Positions 9,922 through 20,749 of a stretch of 64,000 nt of DNA are shown here, piece by piece. A model generated the notes under the pieces. It saw only the letters and a program-made list of their open reading frames with translations, was not told the DNA's origin and did not search any database. The position numbers were made by a program, and so were the translations under genes. Numbering within the stretch: position 1 is the first letter of the stretch; the number at the start of each line of letters is the position of its first letter. Source of the DNA: Climacium dendroides (taxonomy: Eukaryota; Streptophyta; Bryopsida; Hypnales; Climaciaceae); the NCBI GenBank assembly GCA_950106755.1, contig OX467087.1:13024047-13088046 (forward strand). Direction: 5' to 3'.

Positions 9922-11213
9922 TGACACTCCTATTTCCTAAGGATGCTTGAAGTGCCTTAGTGAGTAAGAAGAATTTTGGAGGTGATGTCTCATGCCTTGC
10001 AAAAGTTTGAGAAGGGAGAAATGAGTGATTTTTGAGTAAATAAAGTGTGATAACACCTTGAATTAAAAGAATATGGTAGAGTATCTTATATGCTTGGAAA
10101 GATTTTGAGTAGAAGCTTCTAATTGTTTACAGAACACATGATTTGAACTAGTTGGCTAGAAGTTACGGTCGTTCAAAGTTGGAGGTGTCTCAATAGCATT
10201 AGAACACTGAAGGGCTAGAAGTGGGAGTTTTCTAATGAATCGTTTTTGGAAATATAGCATATATCAAATTATTGAAAATCTAAAAATACAAGAAAGCTAA
10301 AATAATAAGCATTACAAGGTTTTAAACTACAAGTCCAAAGTTATGATTAAGAAAAGGACCGTGGTAAAAGTGTGATGCTACTTTCAATAAATTCGAATCT
10401 TTAGAGGGCTATAATTTGTAAGAACTTGTTTAAATAAGACAATTGATTAATCTATTAGCATCTATTCGTTGCATAGATATCCAAAATGGGCTTGCATATG
10501 GGATTTAGAGCTCTAGTCATAAAGTTTTACTTTTTGAAAGTTTAGGAGTTCAAATGAGGTTGTAACTTGGTGATTTTAGTTGGAAATGGGTAGTCTTCCA
10601 AAATTAATGTAAGTTTTGGAAATTCCCTCAACCCACAAAAGAAGAATTTGGTGAATCCCACAATAAATACTATAAGAGAGATCGATCTCTTTCCTTCATT
10701 CTCTCTTAGAACCTTGGTGAGTCCTAGTGACTCAAGGTTGATGTAATTTCACCACCAGGTCCAAAGTACCATGGGACACTATATCCTGTGGCACCAATTG
10801 GATAGAGTCTTGCCCATTGCTAGGCCATTCTGGATGTTTCCTAAGTTATTAATTCCAATTAGTTATAATGAGAAAGTAGCAAATAAACAACGGATTTAGT
10901 ATGGAGTGGGTGATATTCAAGCTCATATTCAAGGGTGGTTAGTATAGGTGGAGAGTAGTGTCTCCACCAAGTACTTGAACATTAATGGAAGTTCCACTCC
11001 ATATCGCCAAGTGACATGTTTGGTGTCATATATGGATTGTGTAAGAGTTAGAAACATGAATTGGAAATGAGAATTAATGTTGGAGGTGCATGACATGTAC
11101 AATGTTAGTAAGTTGTGATCCAAGTGATATTAGAGGTGAAGTAGTGAGTCCATTAAGATGTAAAGGGCCTTTAGAAGTTGTTTGGAGTTATTAAATATTA
11201 TTAGGATTGCGAT
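9922..11213 (+). mobile_element. Possible solo LTR (Ty3-like) inside a family A repeat
   Basis: The block starts TGTGACACTCC, the style of start seen in many plant Ty3-type LTRs. It carries a TATA-like ACTATAAGAG near 10670, followed by the 14-bp palindrome AGAGATCGATCTCT (10677-10690). It lies exactly between two pieces of family A sequence that are contiguous in copy 1. Length is about 1.29 kb and no internal gag/pol coding is present. The right end is poorly defined: I cannot find a clean CA terminus, and the target duplication (TATT-like) is only suggestive. Confidence 0.4.
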
Positions 11214-11515
11214 ATATTGATTCAATAATAGGAGCATTTGGCTAACTATTTTAATCATGGGAGGCCATGTCCTTGAAGACTTAATCCATAAACAACGCTA
11301 AGGACAATTCTTGGCCAATGAATGACAAAAATCTCTCTACGTAGGACAAAAGTACAACTATTCATCTTCCAAATTTAGTGTGTGAAATAGGAAGGTTTTT
11401 TGTTGTAGTTTGTCTTCTAATGAGTGTTTTATATTAAATTTTTGAGCCAATAATTTACTTGATACTTAAATAGATGATTTCTATGGTGACTAGCTCGTCT
11501 TTTCAAGGTTAATTC
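11214..11515 (+). repeat. Family A repeat, copy 6, right part, and copy 7
   Basis: Begins with sequence corresponding to the part of copy 1 that follows 'cacctattg', then runs into a full family core ('ttaatccataaacaacg ... gcaactattc... atcttcc ... gatgatttctatggtgac'), ending near 11515 with 'caaggttaatt'. It is the counterpart of 59030-59405. Confidence 0.55.
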
Positions 11516-12600
11516 AGGAACAATGATGTAGATTGAAAGTGATTGATTGATGACATTGGAGGTTTCAATAGCTTGCAAGAACTTCACATCATTTTTGGCC
11601 TTACTTATGGGACCATCAAGATTGGTGGAAAGCCTTTCTTCGGCCCATTGAATGCAATTGCGTCTTTTCACATGAAAATATTGCAAGAAACTAGCACATA
11701 AAGAATATACGTAGTAGACAATTAATCAACTACACAGTTACACTATTACAATATTTTTTTAAAAATCCAAGTGAAACTAAATTTCATTGCAAAAGAAGAG
11801 TGGCAGAGGTATTGCAAGGTAATAATTGATTCTGTGGGCCCAACTACCCCTCATCATGATGGCTACAATTGCCACTCAATTGTCCATTATGCGGGAGTTC
11901 ATCTTCATGGGCTTTTCTTCCACATCACAACAAGAAAATCATTTTGGGAGAAGAAACTAAGGCCAATTGGAAGATCATTTCAAGACAGAGTGAGTATAAC
12001 TGTATAATTTGCCCTAAGAACACCAAAGAACCCTTTAACTAGTAGTCCTTACAACAAAATTCCCATCCATCAGATCAAAGGGCTTTGGCATCTAAGATGA
12101 CTTGTAATTAAATAGGACCCCACATGAAAAGTCTTTATGTGGCAGGATGCTAAATCCATCATTTGAAGTGGACCCAATAGGATGAATTTTGTGTTCAACA
12201 CGATATTTAAAAAAAATCCCATATGTACTGAAAAGATGCAAACATGATATTTGTGTTTCAATCCCTCCCCCCCTCTCTTGTTAATTATGTATCTTGTTAA
12301 TTTCTGAAAAGATGCGAACTATGTATCTTGTTAATTCTATGTTCTTCACTTCCCCTACCTTACTCACAGCCTCCATTTGCAAATATTGTACGTGAAGATT
12401 TGATTTGGCAAGTGAGTGCTGAAATTGAGTTTCTACGTCAGATTGTTAGGGATCCACATCACCTCGCACCATTCACAAGATGACACATGTCACTTTTTTT
12501 TCCATGAATGACTTAAATTTCTGCCGAAGGGTATGAATTGCAAATTTGCAAATTTTACCGAATAAAAAATTCCTGTGTTTTCCCCGGGATAAATTCACTT
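11516..12600. other. Intergenic DNA upstream of the MYND gene
   Basis: No gene recognised. It contains a transposon-end-like block at 11938-11996 (listed separately). Plus-strand frame 11771-12007 shows no family resemblance. Confidence 0.4.
11938..11996 (+). repeat. Mariner/Stowaway-like right-end fragment, copy 1
   Basis: About 59 bp that align with 23941-24000 at roughly 75% identity by eye, sharing 'ctaaggccaat', 'agatcatttt' and a GAGTGAGTA end. In the better-preserved second copy the end is GGAGGGAGTA, the complement of the TACTCCCTCC start typical of plant Stowaway/mariner elements. The matching left end was not found. Confidence 0.45.
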
Positions 12601-12623
12601 TGTGCAGGGCCCATTTCGAAGGG

Positions 12624-12682
12624 TTTAGCGTCCAAGTTTAGCGCCCGGTTTAGCGGTCGGGTTTAGCGGCCTGCCTTTAGCG
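12624..12682 (+). promoter_or_regulatory. Five phased TTTAGCG motifs
   Basis: TTTAGCG occurs at 12624, 12637, 12649, 12662 and 12676, giving spacings of 13, 12, 13 and 14 bp. The cluster marks the sharp change from AT-rich DNA to the GC-richer 5' region of the MYND gene. Regular spacing and position suggest a promoter element array. No factor is assigned. Confidence 0.45.
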
Positions 12683-12699
12683 TGTTGACGGCGCCCCAT

Positions 12700-12886
12700 C
12701 CCATCTTCTATCTCGTTGGCGGCGCTCGAAATCATGTCCCGCCCACTTCGCTCCATTCAAATCCTTCAGCATCACGCTTCTCCCTGACTTTGCTAAAACC
12801 TCGCTCCAAGCATTGCAACTTCCTCTGATGCGTGTTTTCACAGCCCTTGCTGTCATCACTCTGTTCTTGTCCAAGTTCTTGTCCAG
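12700..12886 (+). other. Probable non-coding first exon of the MYND gene
   Basis: GC-richer sequence ends in a strong donor (CCAG|GTACGT at 12886/12887). An acceptor (TGTTCAG) ends at 14501, 11 bp before the ATG of the MYND gene, so a leader intron of about 1.6 kb is plausible. An upstream ATG at 12828 opens a 19-codon hydrophobic frame that would continue out of frame past the main start, so either transcription starts after 12828 or translation is reduced. The 5' boundary is a guess. Confidence 0.4.
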
Positions 12887-14512
12887 GTACGTCATTCTTC
12901 TTCACGTCCTTTTGCTCTTTGAATTTTCCTTTCCGACCTCATCAATTGGCGAGACCAGCCGGTTTGCATGCTGCATTGGAAGTTTCGCACGTGCTGGGAC
13001 GGATCCAAGTAGCAGTACGCCAATGTTGTGCCTGCTGTGCATCTCGGCACTCCTGTTTGAAAGTAAGGAAGAGGATAGTCTTAGACTCTTAGTTTCGTCA
13101 CGTTAAGCATGGAAATCATTGTTTAGCACACTGGAGAGAGTTTTGCTGTGGGTTCTCGATCTTGGGCAATTACTGATGTACATGGTGCTTAATTATTAGT
13201 TGGTCGCCCGCTAGTTGTGGGGTAGTGGAGATCAGTGCTGTATTATTACGGAGGCGGGGTGCGTGATTTGTATTTAACGGTAGTCGCATCTACAATTTTC
13301 CTACGCTATTATTCAGATCGAGAGGTTGTAGATCACTATTGAAGGGAGAGTGTATGACAGTATTTTCCGTTAGATGATGATTGAAAGTAGACGTTTAGCC
13401 GAGTTACGATTTCTTAGACTCGATCGGCTTCCTAATGGAAGGCCACTAATTTTGCTGGAAGAGGTGAATTAGTGTTGGTAACAGGAAGCGGGATCAAGTC
13501 GCTAACAGATCCTCTATCTGATGACAGTATCACGTCAGAAGTAGGAGTGTTGTCCAGGGCACTTACATCAGGTGTTGAACCGAGCTGCCTTTAACCCGGC
13601 TAAAGGCCGGGGGTGGAAAAAACAGAGTTGCAGAAGCCACATGATGGCCTTATGGTCCTTTTGGGGTTAAGAGGAGTTAAAATTTGCGGAATATTGTTTC
13701 CCACACCGTTCTGAAGGTAGGAGGGCAGCTTGTTCCGTTTCTACACTCGTCTGTGCTAATTGGGGTTCCGACCTCAAGGGCAATGCTGTGATATCTCAAG
13801 GCCCTAATGCTGTCACATTGTGATATGTGCAATTGTGCGGAGTTCACAATGCTTGTCCTTAGTCCCTGCTAAACCAAATGTTAGTTCCTAGTGCATTTTC
13901 ATTGCGGTCATAATCGTGTTCGTGTGTTTTTATGTGAGAGAACCGGGTAGGTATTGGACAGCAATTTAGAATAAGAACGTCGCTCAATTTGGTTGTCGGT
14001 TAGAAGGCTTGGGAAGATTTTTTAAACTAGTCAATTTTCTGAGATGTGCTTGTTGTCTTGTTACATGTGCAAAAGTAGTGAAAGAGAAGACTGGAACTCT
14101 GTTGATTTCTCTAATGCCTTACTTCTTCACTTTAACGACATTATACGGTGTCAGTATTATTTGGATAGGGATGATATGCATTCAAGAAGGTAGTTCATGC
14201 TAGTGGTCCATGATTCACTAGTTGTTCACCCATTCTCTTCTACGTTCTAGAATATGGGGGGCATTGCAATTGATGGGGTTTACTTTAGGAAGTACATTAT
14301 GAGGGTTCAAATTAGAAGCTGCCTTAAACATGAACTAGAGATTCCGGTTACTGTTGTTAGGGTTGACGACTTGGATTTCTGGCAGTTGGATTTCTAATGT
14401 TCAAATGGTAAGGCTGAGATATTGCGGCAGTTGAGAATTAGATACCATTTTTACACTGTACATGTCTAATCTCCTCCATATGTAATCGATACTATGTTCA
14501 GATTGATTCAAC

Positions 14513-17500
14513 ATGGCTTCAAGCTCTCGGCGGAAAAGAAATCGCTCCAAAAAGAAAACTCCTCAACCGTTATCGGGTACGATATTTTTGGAAGTCTCTG
14601 CAAACTATCAAGATAGTTTATACTTTTGCGTGCTGAATCATAGTTACTGAGTCACTACGCAATTGATAGGTGCTGTTATGGTCTACAGATGGGCCAGACG
14701 ATGCTCAATTCACGAAGGCATTGAAAGTGACTGGCACAGACGGTTATCTCGACTTAATTGGAGAGTATCATATGAAAGATGACCTATTCGAGGGCTTTCC
14801 TCGGTATGAGAAGATTGGTGTGGATCCGAAGAGACGCAGACAGAGACGCTTCTTGACCCACTTCAATTTGGAGATGGGACACTGGGTATTTTCTGATTGG
14901 GACGCGGTTCTCCTTCTTGGGCCACTTGCCGATAAGCACGCCGCCCCAAAGATTCCTGATAAATATGAGGGAAAGTATGAGGTGTGCAAAGAAGCTAGAC
15001 GACGGTGTAAGGGGGTTGTCAACATCAGAGTGAAGCCACTCAAAACCCCGTCTAATGCAGCAATTTCGTCCTCGTTTGCGGAGCAGCAGCAACCAATGGG
15101 AAATCCTAACCATGTACATGCCCCGTTTCAGTTGTGTTGTTTGCATTTCTATTGGCTTTTGCAGTGTCTGTTCTGGACGAAGTTTTTGGCTGGTTAAAGT
15201 TTGTTGATTACTAGTAGAATTATATTATTAATGGTTGAGGTTGTAGAAGTAGTCAATGTTGCTATAAAATGAACTCGTAACTCCATGCGGTAAATATGAG
15301 TCACGTGAAATCTCCAGCTGAAGCAGTTTGAAAATTATGTTGAAACTAAAAACAGCTCAGATTTATTGTGCGATGATGCTATTGCAGGGTGCAAATGAAG
15401 ATGACACAGACTCGAGTGACAACGAGGTTGTGGAGACTAACGGGATAACGACGTGCAAGAAACATAGGCTCGAGGTGTGCGAGGAATGTGGCGTCGACAG
15501 TGTGCAGAACAATAAGGAGATGAAGAAGGTAATATTCAGAAGGCTTACCCACATCGTAGATTGGGATATAGGCACGATAATCTTTAACAGGCTTGCTTGT
15601 GAAGAGAAGGAAGACTGGTTTTCTGTGTCATCTGTTGGATTTCGTATTGGTTAAGTACATATTGATAAGTATGTTTAGATGCAACACAAGTCTGCCAAAA
15701 ATTAAATATGAAACGATGATCTTTTGAGCTCTACCTGCTTCTGGTAAGAATGGTGATTCAGTTAATGTCGATAGCACAAGTGTATCGACTATCTTGCAGT
15801 GGCAATTAAGTCCGTTGGGGACACTTTCTGAAGATAGTCTTCTGTATGTTATTAATGGCAGACTATTGGCTGTGGTTGCAGATACTTGAAGAGATACGAT
15901 ACACTGACGAGAATGGCTTCTGGTACTGTTTGGCTCATCGGAAGGAGATCTGCGGCATCTGTTTCGAATCTCACAGACACCACAACGAGTTATTACGTGC
16001 CCGAAAACCTGGCCAGGAGGTGGACGAGGATACTCGTGCTGTTCGAGAAAGACTTATCCAACAGATGCTTGATAATTTAGTCAATGGAAAAGGAATAGAG
16101 TCTGATGGTGATGATGATGACCCCAGTCGCGTTGAATTACCTGCGGCCGATCGGAAGAAGAAATGTGAGTACTGTGGCAAGAAGGGCACCTTCAAGTGCA
16201 AGCGCTGCAACTTCACCTACTACTGTTCGAGAGCTCACCAAGCGGCGCATGAAGCGAAGCACAAGATTGTGTGTGATCAACTGGAAGGGGTAAAGCTGAC
16301 ACACCAAATGGAGAATTTGCTTCGGTTTATAGGGCCTCCACAGTCGGATGATGACATTGATGGTGACGATGATATGGATGCTTATTTTAACCCGCACTTG
16401 ATGTCTATCAGGAGTTGCAGTGGGTATACGAATGACCAACGTTATCAGGGCTCGTACGAGGATGCACTCATGAATGCTATCGACTTTGAGCCAGATGCGA
16501 GTGACCCTCGGTTTTGGGGTGCGCCTGAAATCTGGGATGACGACGATGTAGATGAGGAAAATTGTAAGGATTCCAAGCAGTCTGATACTTCAATAAGCAA
16601 GACAACGACCAATGCAAATGCGAGTGTCTCTCAAATGGAAGATTACGGTTCGCCGTCCTTGAATTTAACACTTGCAAACGGTGATTCATCAGCGTCTGGC
16701 TCGAAGCTCTGTGCTCATTGTGGCAAGGGTGGGAAGCTGAGCATGTGCTCGAGGTGCAAGGCTGCGTTTTACTGCTCGAAGGAACATCAACAGGCACATT
16801 ACCCCACCCACAAGCGAGGTTGTAGGCAGCCGAGCGAGACGCAGCAAACAGCTGCACTACCTGCAATCGGTGATTCATCAGCCTCTGGCCCGAAGCTCTG
16901 TGCTCATTGTGGCGAGGGTGGGAAGCTGAGCATGTGCTCGAGGTGCAAGGCTGCGTTTTACTGCTCGAAGGAACATCAGCACGCGCATTACCCCACCCAC
17001 AAGCGAGTCTGTCGGCAGCTGGGCGAGACTCAGCAAACAGCTGCACTACCTGCAAAGAAACCTGGTTTGTAATGTTTTGTTGTTTTGTTTTTTTTAAAAA
17101 CCTACAAAATTACTACAGCCCTGAATTTTCCATAAAACTTTTTCAAAATACTTCTCCCCAAAGCAAGGCCAAAATCTTCGTGAATCTCTATTTTTGTGAA
17201 ACTTCTTCATGAAATTTGTTCAAGTACATTGTCCCAAATTTGTAGAGTTCAATGTAGGCAACTTTATTCTTGTCTAAAATTCGTGCAAAAATTTGATTTC
17301 ATTGCAGGTGTGAAGGCAACAACGTGGGAGCAGCTGCAACAGGCGCTGCCGTTTCCTCTGCATGGGAGAACTTTGGAGGTCGGAATCATATCACAGCCCC
17401 TGCCCCACTTCCTTCGGGGTGTTTGCGAGGGCCGTGATTCCCGAGGTCAGGTACGGCGGTTGGCATTTTACAGCAACTCGCTTCCCAAGGGCTTGAAAAT

Positions 17501-17612
17501 GGGCTGTGTCCTTCGCTGGCGCAACCCGTTGTTCCATTATTTCTTGGATGGTTCTTCTGGTGTTCGCATTGAAGATGAGGATTTGCCCTTCGTGACATGC
17601 TCGGATAACTAG
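14513..17612 (+). CDS. MYND zinc-finger protein, 705 aa, unknown role
   Basis: Coding exons: 14513-14576, 14689-15113, 15388-15528, 15882-17064, 17308-17612; all introns are GT-AG and all joins keep frame. The N-terminus is very basic (residues 5-16), a possible nuclear signal. Two Cys/His motifs of the form C-x3-H-x4-C-x2-C follow, the second at about 226-238 (YCLAHRKEICGIC). Then come three MYND-type zinc fingers at about 305-341, 487-524 and 550-587. The spacer between the first and second fingers is acidic. In all three fingers the usual sixth Cys is His (CSxxHQ). Fingers 2 and 3 lie in a recent 63-residue tandem duplication. The C-terminal 100 residues hold a conserved-looking module ending in RWRNPLFHYFLDGSSGVRIED, which I recall from other MYND proteins. 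MYND domains bind proline-rich peptides; the partner and function here are unknown. No SET domain is present. Confidence 0.85.
16680..17057 (+). repeat. 189-bp tandem duplication inside the MYND gene
   Basis: Two units (16680-16868 and 16869-17057) differ at only about a dozen bases and encode 63 residues each. Each covers one MYND finger plus a QTAALPA linker. The length is a multiple of three, so the frame is kept. Confidence 0.9.
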
Positions 17613-18822
17613 AACCCAGACGATCGGCTTCCAGAGATCAAAGAACTTCAGAGACGTATATCAATTCAGCAAGATCAGGGAATTTTACACGAATATGACT
17701 ATATTACGTACGGTTCAAAGCATGGAGCTGGCGTTTTCTTCCAATCACATCGTCAATTGCTAGACTCCTTACCCATTGCAAGGACCTGACCATCTTTCTT
17801 ACGGTTCACAACATGGAGCTGGCGATATCTTTCGATCTCATCTACTAGGCTCCTCACCTAGGTGCAGTATACAATTGACTTTGACCTTCTTGTGTTCCAT
17901 CTCAGTTTAGATCATTTTGCAGAGAGATTATGAGACTCTTAGCAGAAGTTGGCTTAAACCAGTGAGGTTCAACTGATTTTTAAACACTTGGTGCCACTCA
18001 TCGTATCCAGATACTTCCGGAAGTCCGCTGCAAGCGATTTGTAGTAGTAGCGAGGCTTTCCTGGAATGTTCCTGAAAATTCGTGTGCACATGGCATGCAT
18101 AGGGCTTAGGCTTCCGCTTGACCAGTTGATGTATGCGTGATGCATAGCTGAACATTTATGACGGGAGAATATCACCTGAGTGTTTTCAGATTGCTTAGCA
18201 TTAGGTTTGCAGTTCTTGGGTTCGTCTCCCTCTTGGGGTCCAAGTTGCTCCAACTTGGGTGGAAGTTTATGTGTTCTTTCAATCATGCAAGTAAATCTTA
18301 CACTCATGTGATAAACCCGTGCACTGTGCACATGAATGTTGTCTAGTGCTTGTTTGCTTTTTTTCCACAGTAGCGGTTGGATCTCACACTGGAATAGGAA
18401 AAGTTGACCTTTTACTTGCGAGGGCAATACCAAGTATGGAACAAAGGTTATTGATTTTGGAAACAGTTGCATCAAAAACTTGTGGATTCGAGCAACATGT
18501 CAATGTCATTGGTAAATCTCTGTAGATGGTCAATTTTTGGACTCTTTGCAGCTTGCGACGCTAACAGATTCTTGAAATTGCATTGATGATGTGCAAATTT
18601 TGGATTGCAATATAGTTACAAACAATATGGCTTACAAACTACAAACATAAGGTATACAAACCCGAAATCACCTCATTCAAAAGGGTCATTCATTATTCCA
18701 CAATTTGAGGAAAATTTTTGGAATATCATTGCAACCACTTATGTAGATCAAAGAATCACATGGAATTGAATGGATGTGATTAGTCCCCTCTTAGGAACAA
18801 TAATGGGAAGCTATATGTATAT
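17613..18822. other. 3' region of the MYND gene and intergenic DNA
   Basis: Likely the 3' untranslated region at first. A repeated phrase 'acatggagctggcg' plus 'atcacatcgtc/atctcatctactaggctcct' occurs at about 17724-17775 and 17813-17855. The 168-residue minus-strand frame at 17969-18475 lacks recognisable motifs and is not annotated as a gene. Confidence 0.4.
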
Positions 18823-19077
18823 TAGTCCCTCCGTCTCAAATGATTGTCTACAATTTTGTTGGTAATTTTTTGAGCCTATTTCATTGACTATATTGTGAAA
18901 AACATAATTAAGGAAGGTTCCAAATTTTATTACATTAGAATCAATGAAGAACATTGCATGTGTTCATTGCAATTTAAATAAAATTAGCCACAAGATAATA
19001 TTTTTTTGATTTACACAAAACAACCTTAAAAAAAATGACATTTAAAGTAAACAATCATTTTAGGACAAATGGAATAT
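18823..19077. mobile_element. Stowaway-like MITE
   Basis: The left end, after a TA, reads GTCCCTCCGTCTCAAATGAT. The right end reads 'acaatcattttaggacaaat' then GGAATA followed by TA, an inverted match with some decay. TA flanks, CTCCCTCCGT-like termini and a length of about 250 bp are the hallmarks of Stowaway MITEs mobilised by mariner-like transposases. It is non-coding. Confidence 0.65.
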
Positions 19078-19348
19078 AAAATAAGACATTAAAAATTGAA
19101 TTAACACGAACACATGTGAAATTTTTTCCATTTATGGTTTTATTACAAAATCAAATTTGCAAATCTAATGAGGTTAAGTAAGTGCAACAAATAGTGAAAT
19201 GACAATGGGTGATCTTACCTTAGGTAATGGATAGTTATATGAATTTGATGTATTATGACAATTTGAAGAAGGCATATGATTTGGGTCTAGATGTAAAAAT
19301 GATTTTTTTTGAAGCTTCTCAATTTAATAATGAGACCATCCTTTCAAG

Positions 19349-19619
19349 ATTAACCCCTGTGCATCACAGAGAAAACAGCATAAGTGAGGAACATTTTTTT
19401 GTTGGATCTCGAAAATCCAAAATAATTTGAAAACTACTCAGTTATTGAAGTTTTCACCGTTGAGATTTGAAGCCAACTTGATGACGAGTGCAAATCTGCA
19501 ATTTACAAGAGAATCTACCATACAGATTTCTAGATTATAAAAATTGATGAACATGGTATTTTGCACTTCCTGTTTTTGCAGGGGCCCCAAAACATCCGCT
19601 CTAACGCACAGGGGTTAAT
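19349..19619. mobile_element. Inverted-repeat (MITE-like) element 3
   Basis: Perfect 14-bp inverted ends ATTAACCCCTGTGC lie at 19349-19362 and 19606-19619; both are followed inward by an AGAG after a short gap. The interior of about 240 bp is AT-rich and non-coding. The TTAA in the ends hides any short target duplication. Confidence 0.5.
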
Positions 19620-20560
19620 GTGTTGTATTGTAGCTACTATTATTAATAATGCAATGGACTTAGTACTATATAGATAATAATTGTTTAATATTTTCATCTA
19701 ATTTACACTTGAATGTCACATTTTCATCTATAATCTTTATACAAGAGTCTCTTTCTGTAGTTTCAATGGATCTCTTATGTACCTTCAATTTTTGCTATTA
19801 TATGAAATAAACTTTGAAACAATACTCATATTACAAAATTGATCATGTTTTCATCTACCTACTTTTTTACCCATTATTTTTTCATTTACAATATTGACAT
19901 TAAAAGGCGGTCAAAATCCTAGGATCAATTGCAATTCCAAAGATTGTGCAATTACTCTTATTTGCTATTATTATTTCCAAAATAATCCTTCCAATGAGTC
20001 CTAGATTACTTGACATTATTTTCAAACAAATTTGGATGGTGTATTTTCCAATTGACCAAATGAAGAGTTTACCAAAGTCAAACTATTTTCAATTAATACA
20101 AGTTGAGATATTACTACATTATAACAAATGTTCAAAAAATTAAAATTTTGTGGTGTAACTAATTTTTAGGCGACGCAAATTCCTCCCTAATAGGATAAAT
20201 TAAAAAATCTATATACACGTTGGATACTTTTACATTTTCATCTCCTTCACAAATGTAGGACAGAGGGTTGTTGTATTCTACAGACAATAGAGTTAATTGT
20301 AAAGTGTGTGCAATGAGGGACCAAAAGTTGGAGTTCGAAAAAAACATAGGACGAAACTCCTTGAAACACCCAAATTAGAATATGATGGAATTTTAGTATT
20401 GTGCTTCTTTTGTACTATTCTTAGTTAAGGCTTCCTTTGACACCCCTCATACAAACCAGGGTTCACATTACAATTAACTCTAATCTTTACTTAATTTTTT
20501 CATTCAAAACTTTCATCCAGAATCTTCATTCATAAAATTCATCCAAAATGTTCATCCATT
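19620..20560. other. AT-rich intergenic DNA upstream of RPS11
   Basis: Very AT-rich with no recognised gene. Composition changes near 20580 into the GC-richer RPS11 promoter and leader. Confidence 0.45.
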
Positions 20561-20749
20561 GTCAGTTTTAGTCGTAAAATCAGAGTAATACAGTTCCGGA
20601 CCTGTAACTGTCGTGCCCTAATATCCTTCCTTGCTCGCAGCCCTAAGAGCCGCGGAAGCTTTCCGAGCTTCCTCTTTTGCATTTTGGACTTCCGCCTGCG
20701 GTCGCCCTGCATCTTGCGCTTCGCTCCTCGACCAACCAGCTCGAGCACC

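Noticed and set aside
16477..17055. 192-codon open frame on the minus strand inside the MYND gene
   Set aside because: It is the complement of the duplicated finger exon; it has no motif, and its repeats simply mirror the plus-strand coding.
17969..18475. 168-codon minus-strand open frame downstream of the MYND gene
   Set aside because: No recognisable domain, no convincing promoter or splice context, and composition like the flanking non-coding DNA.
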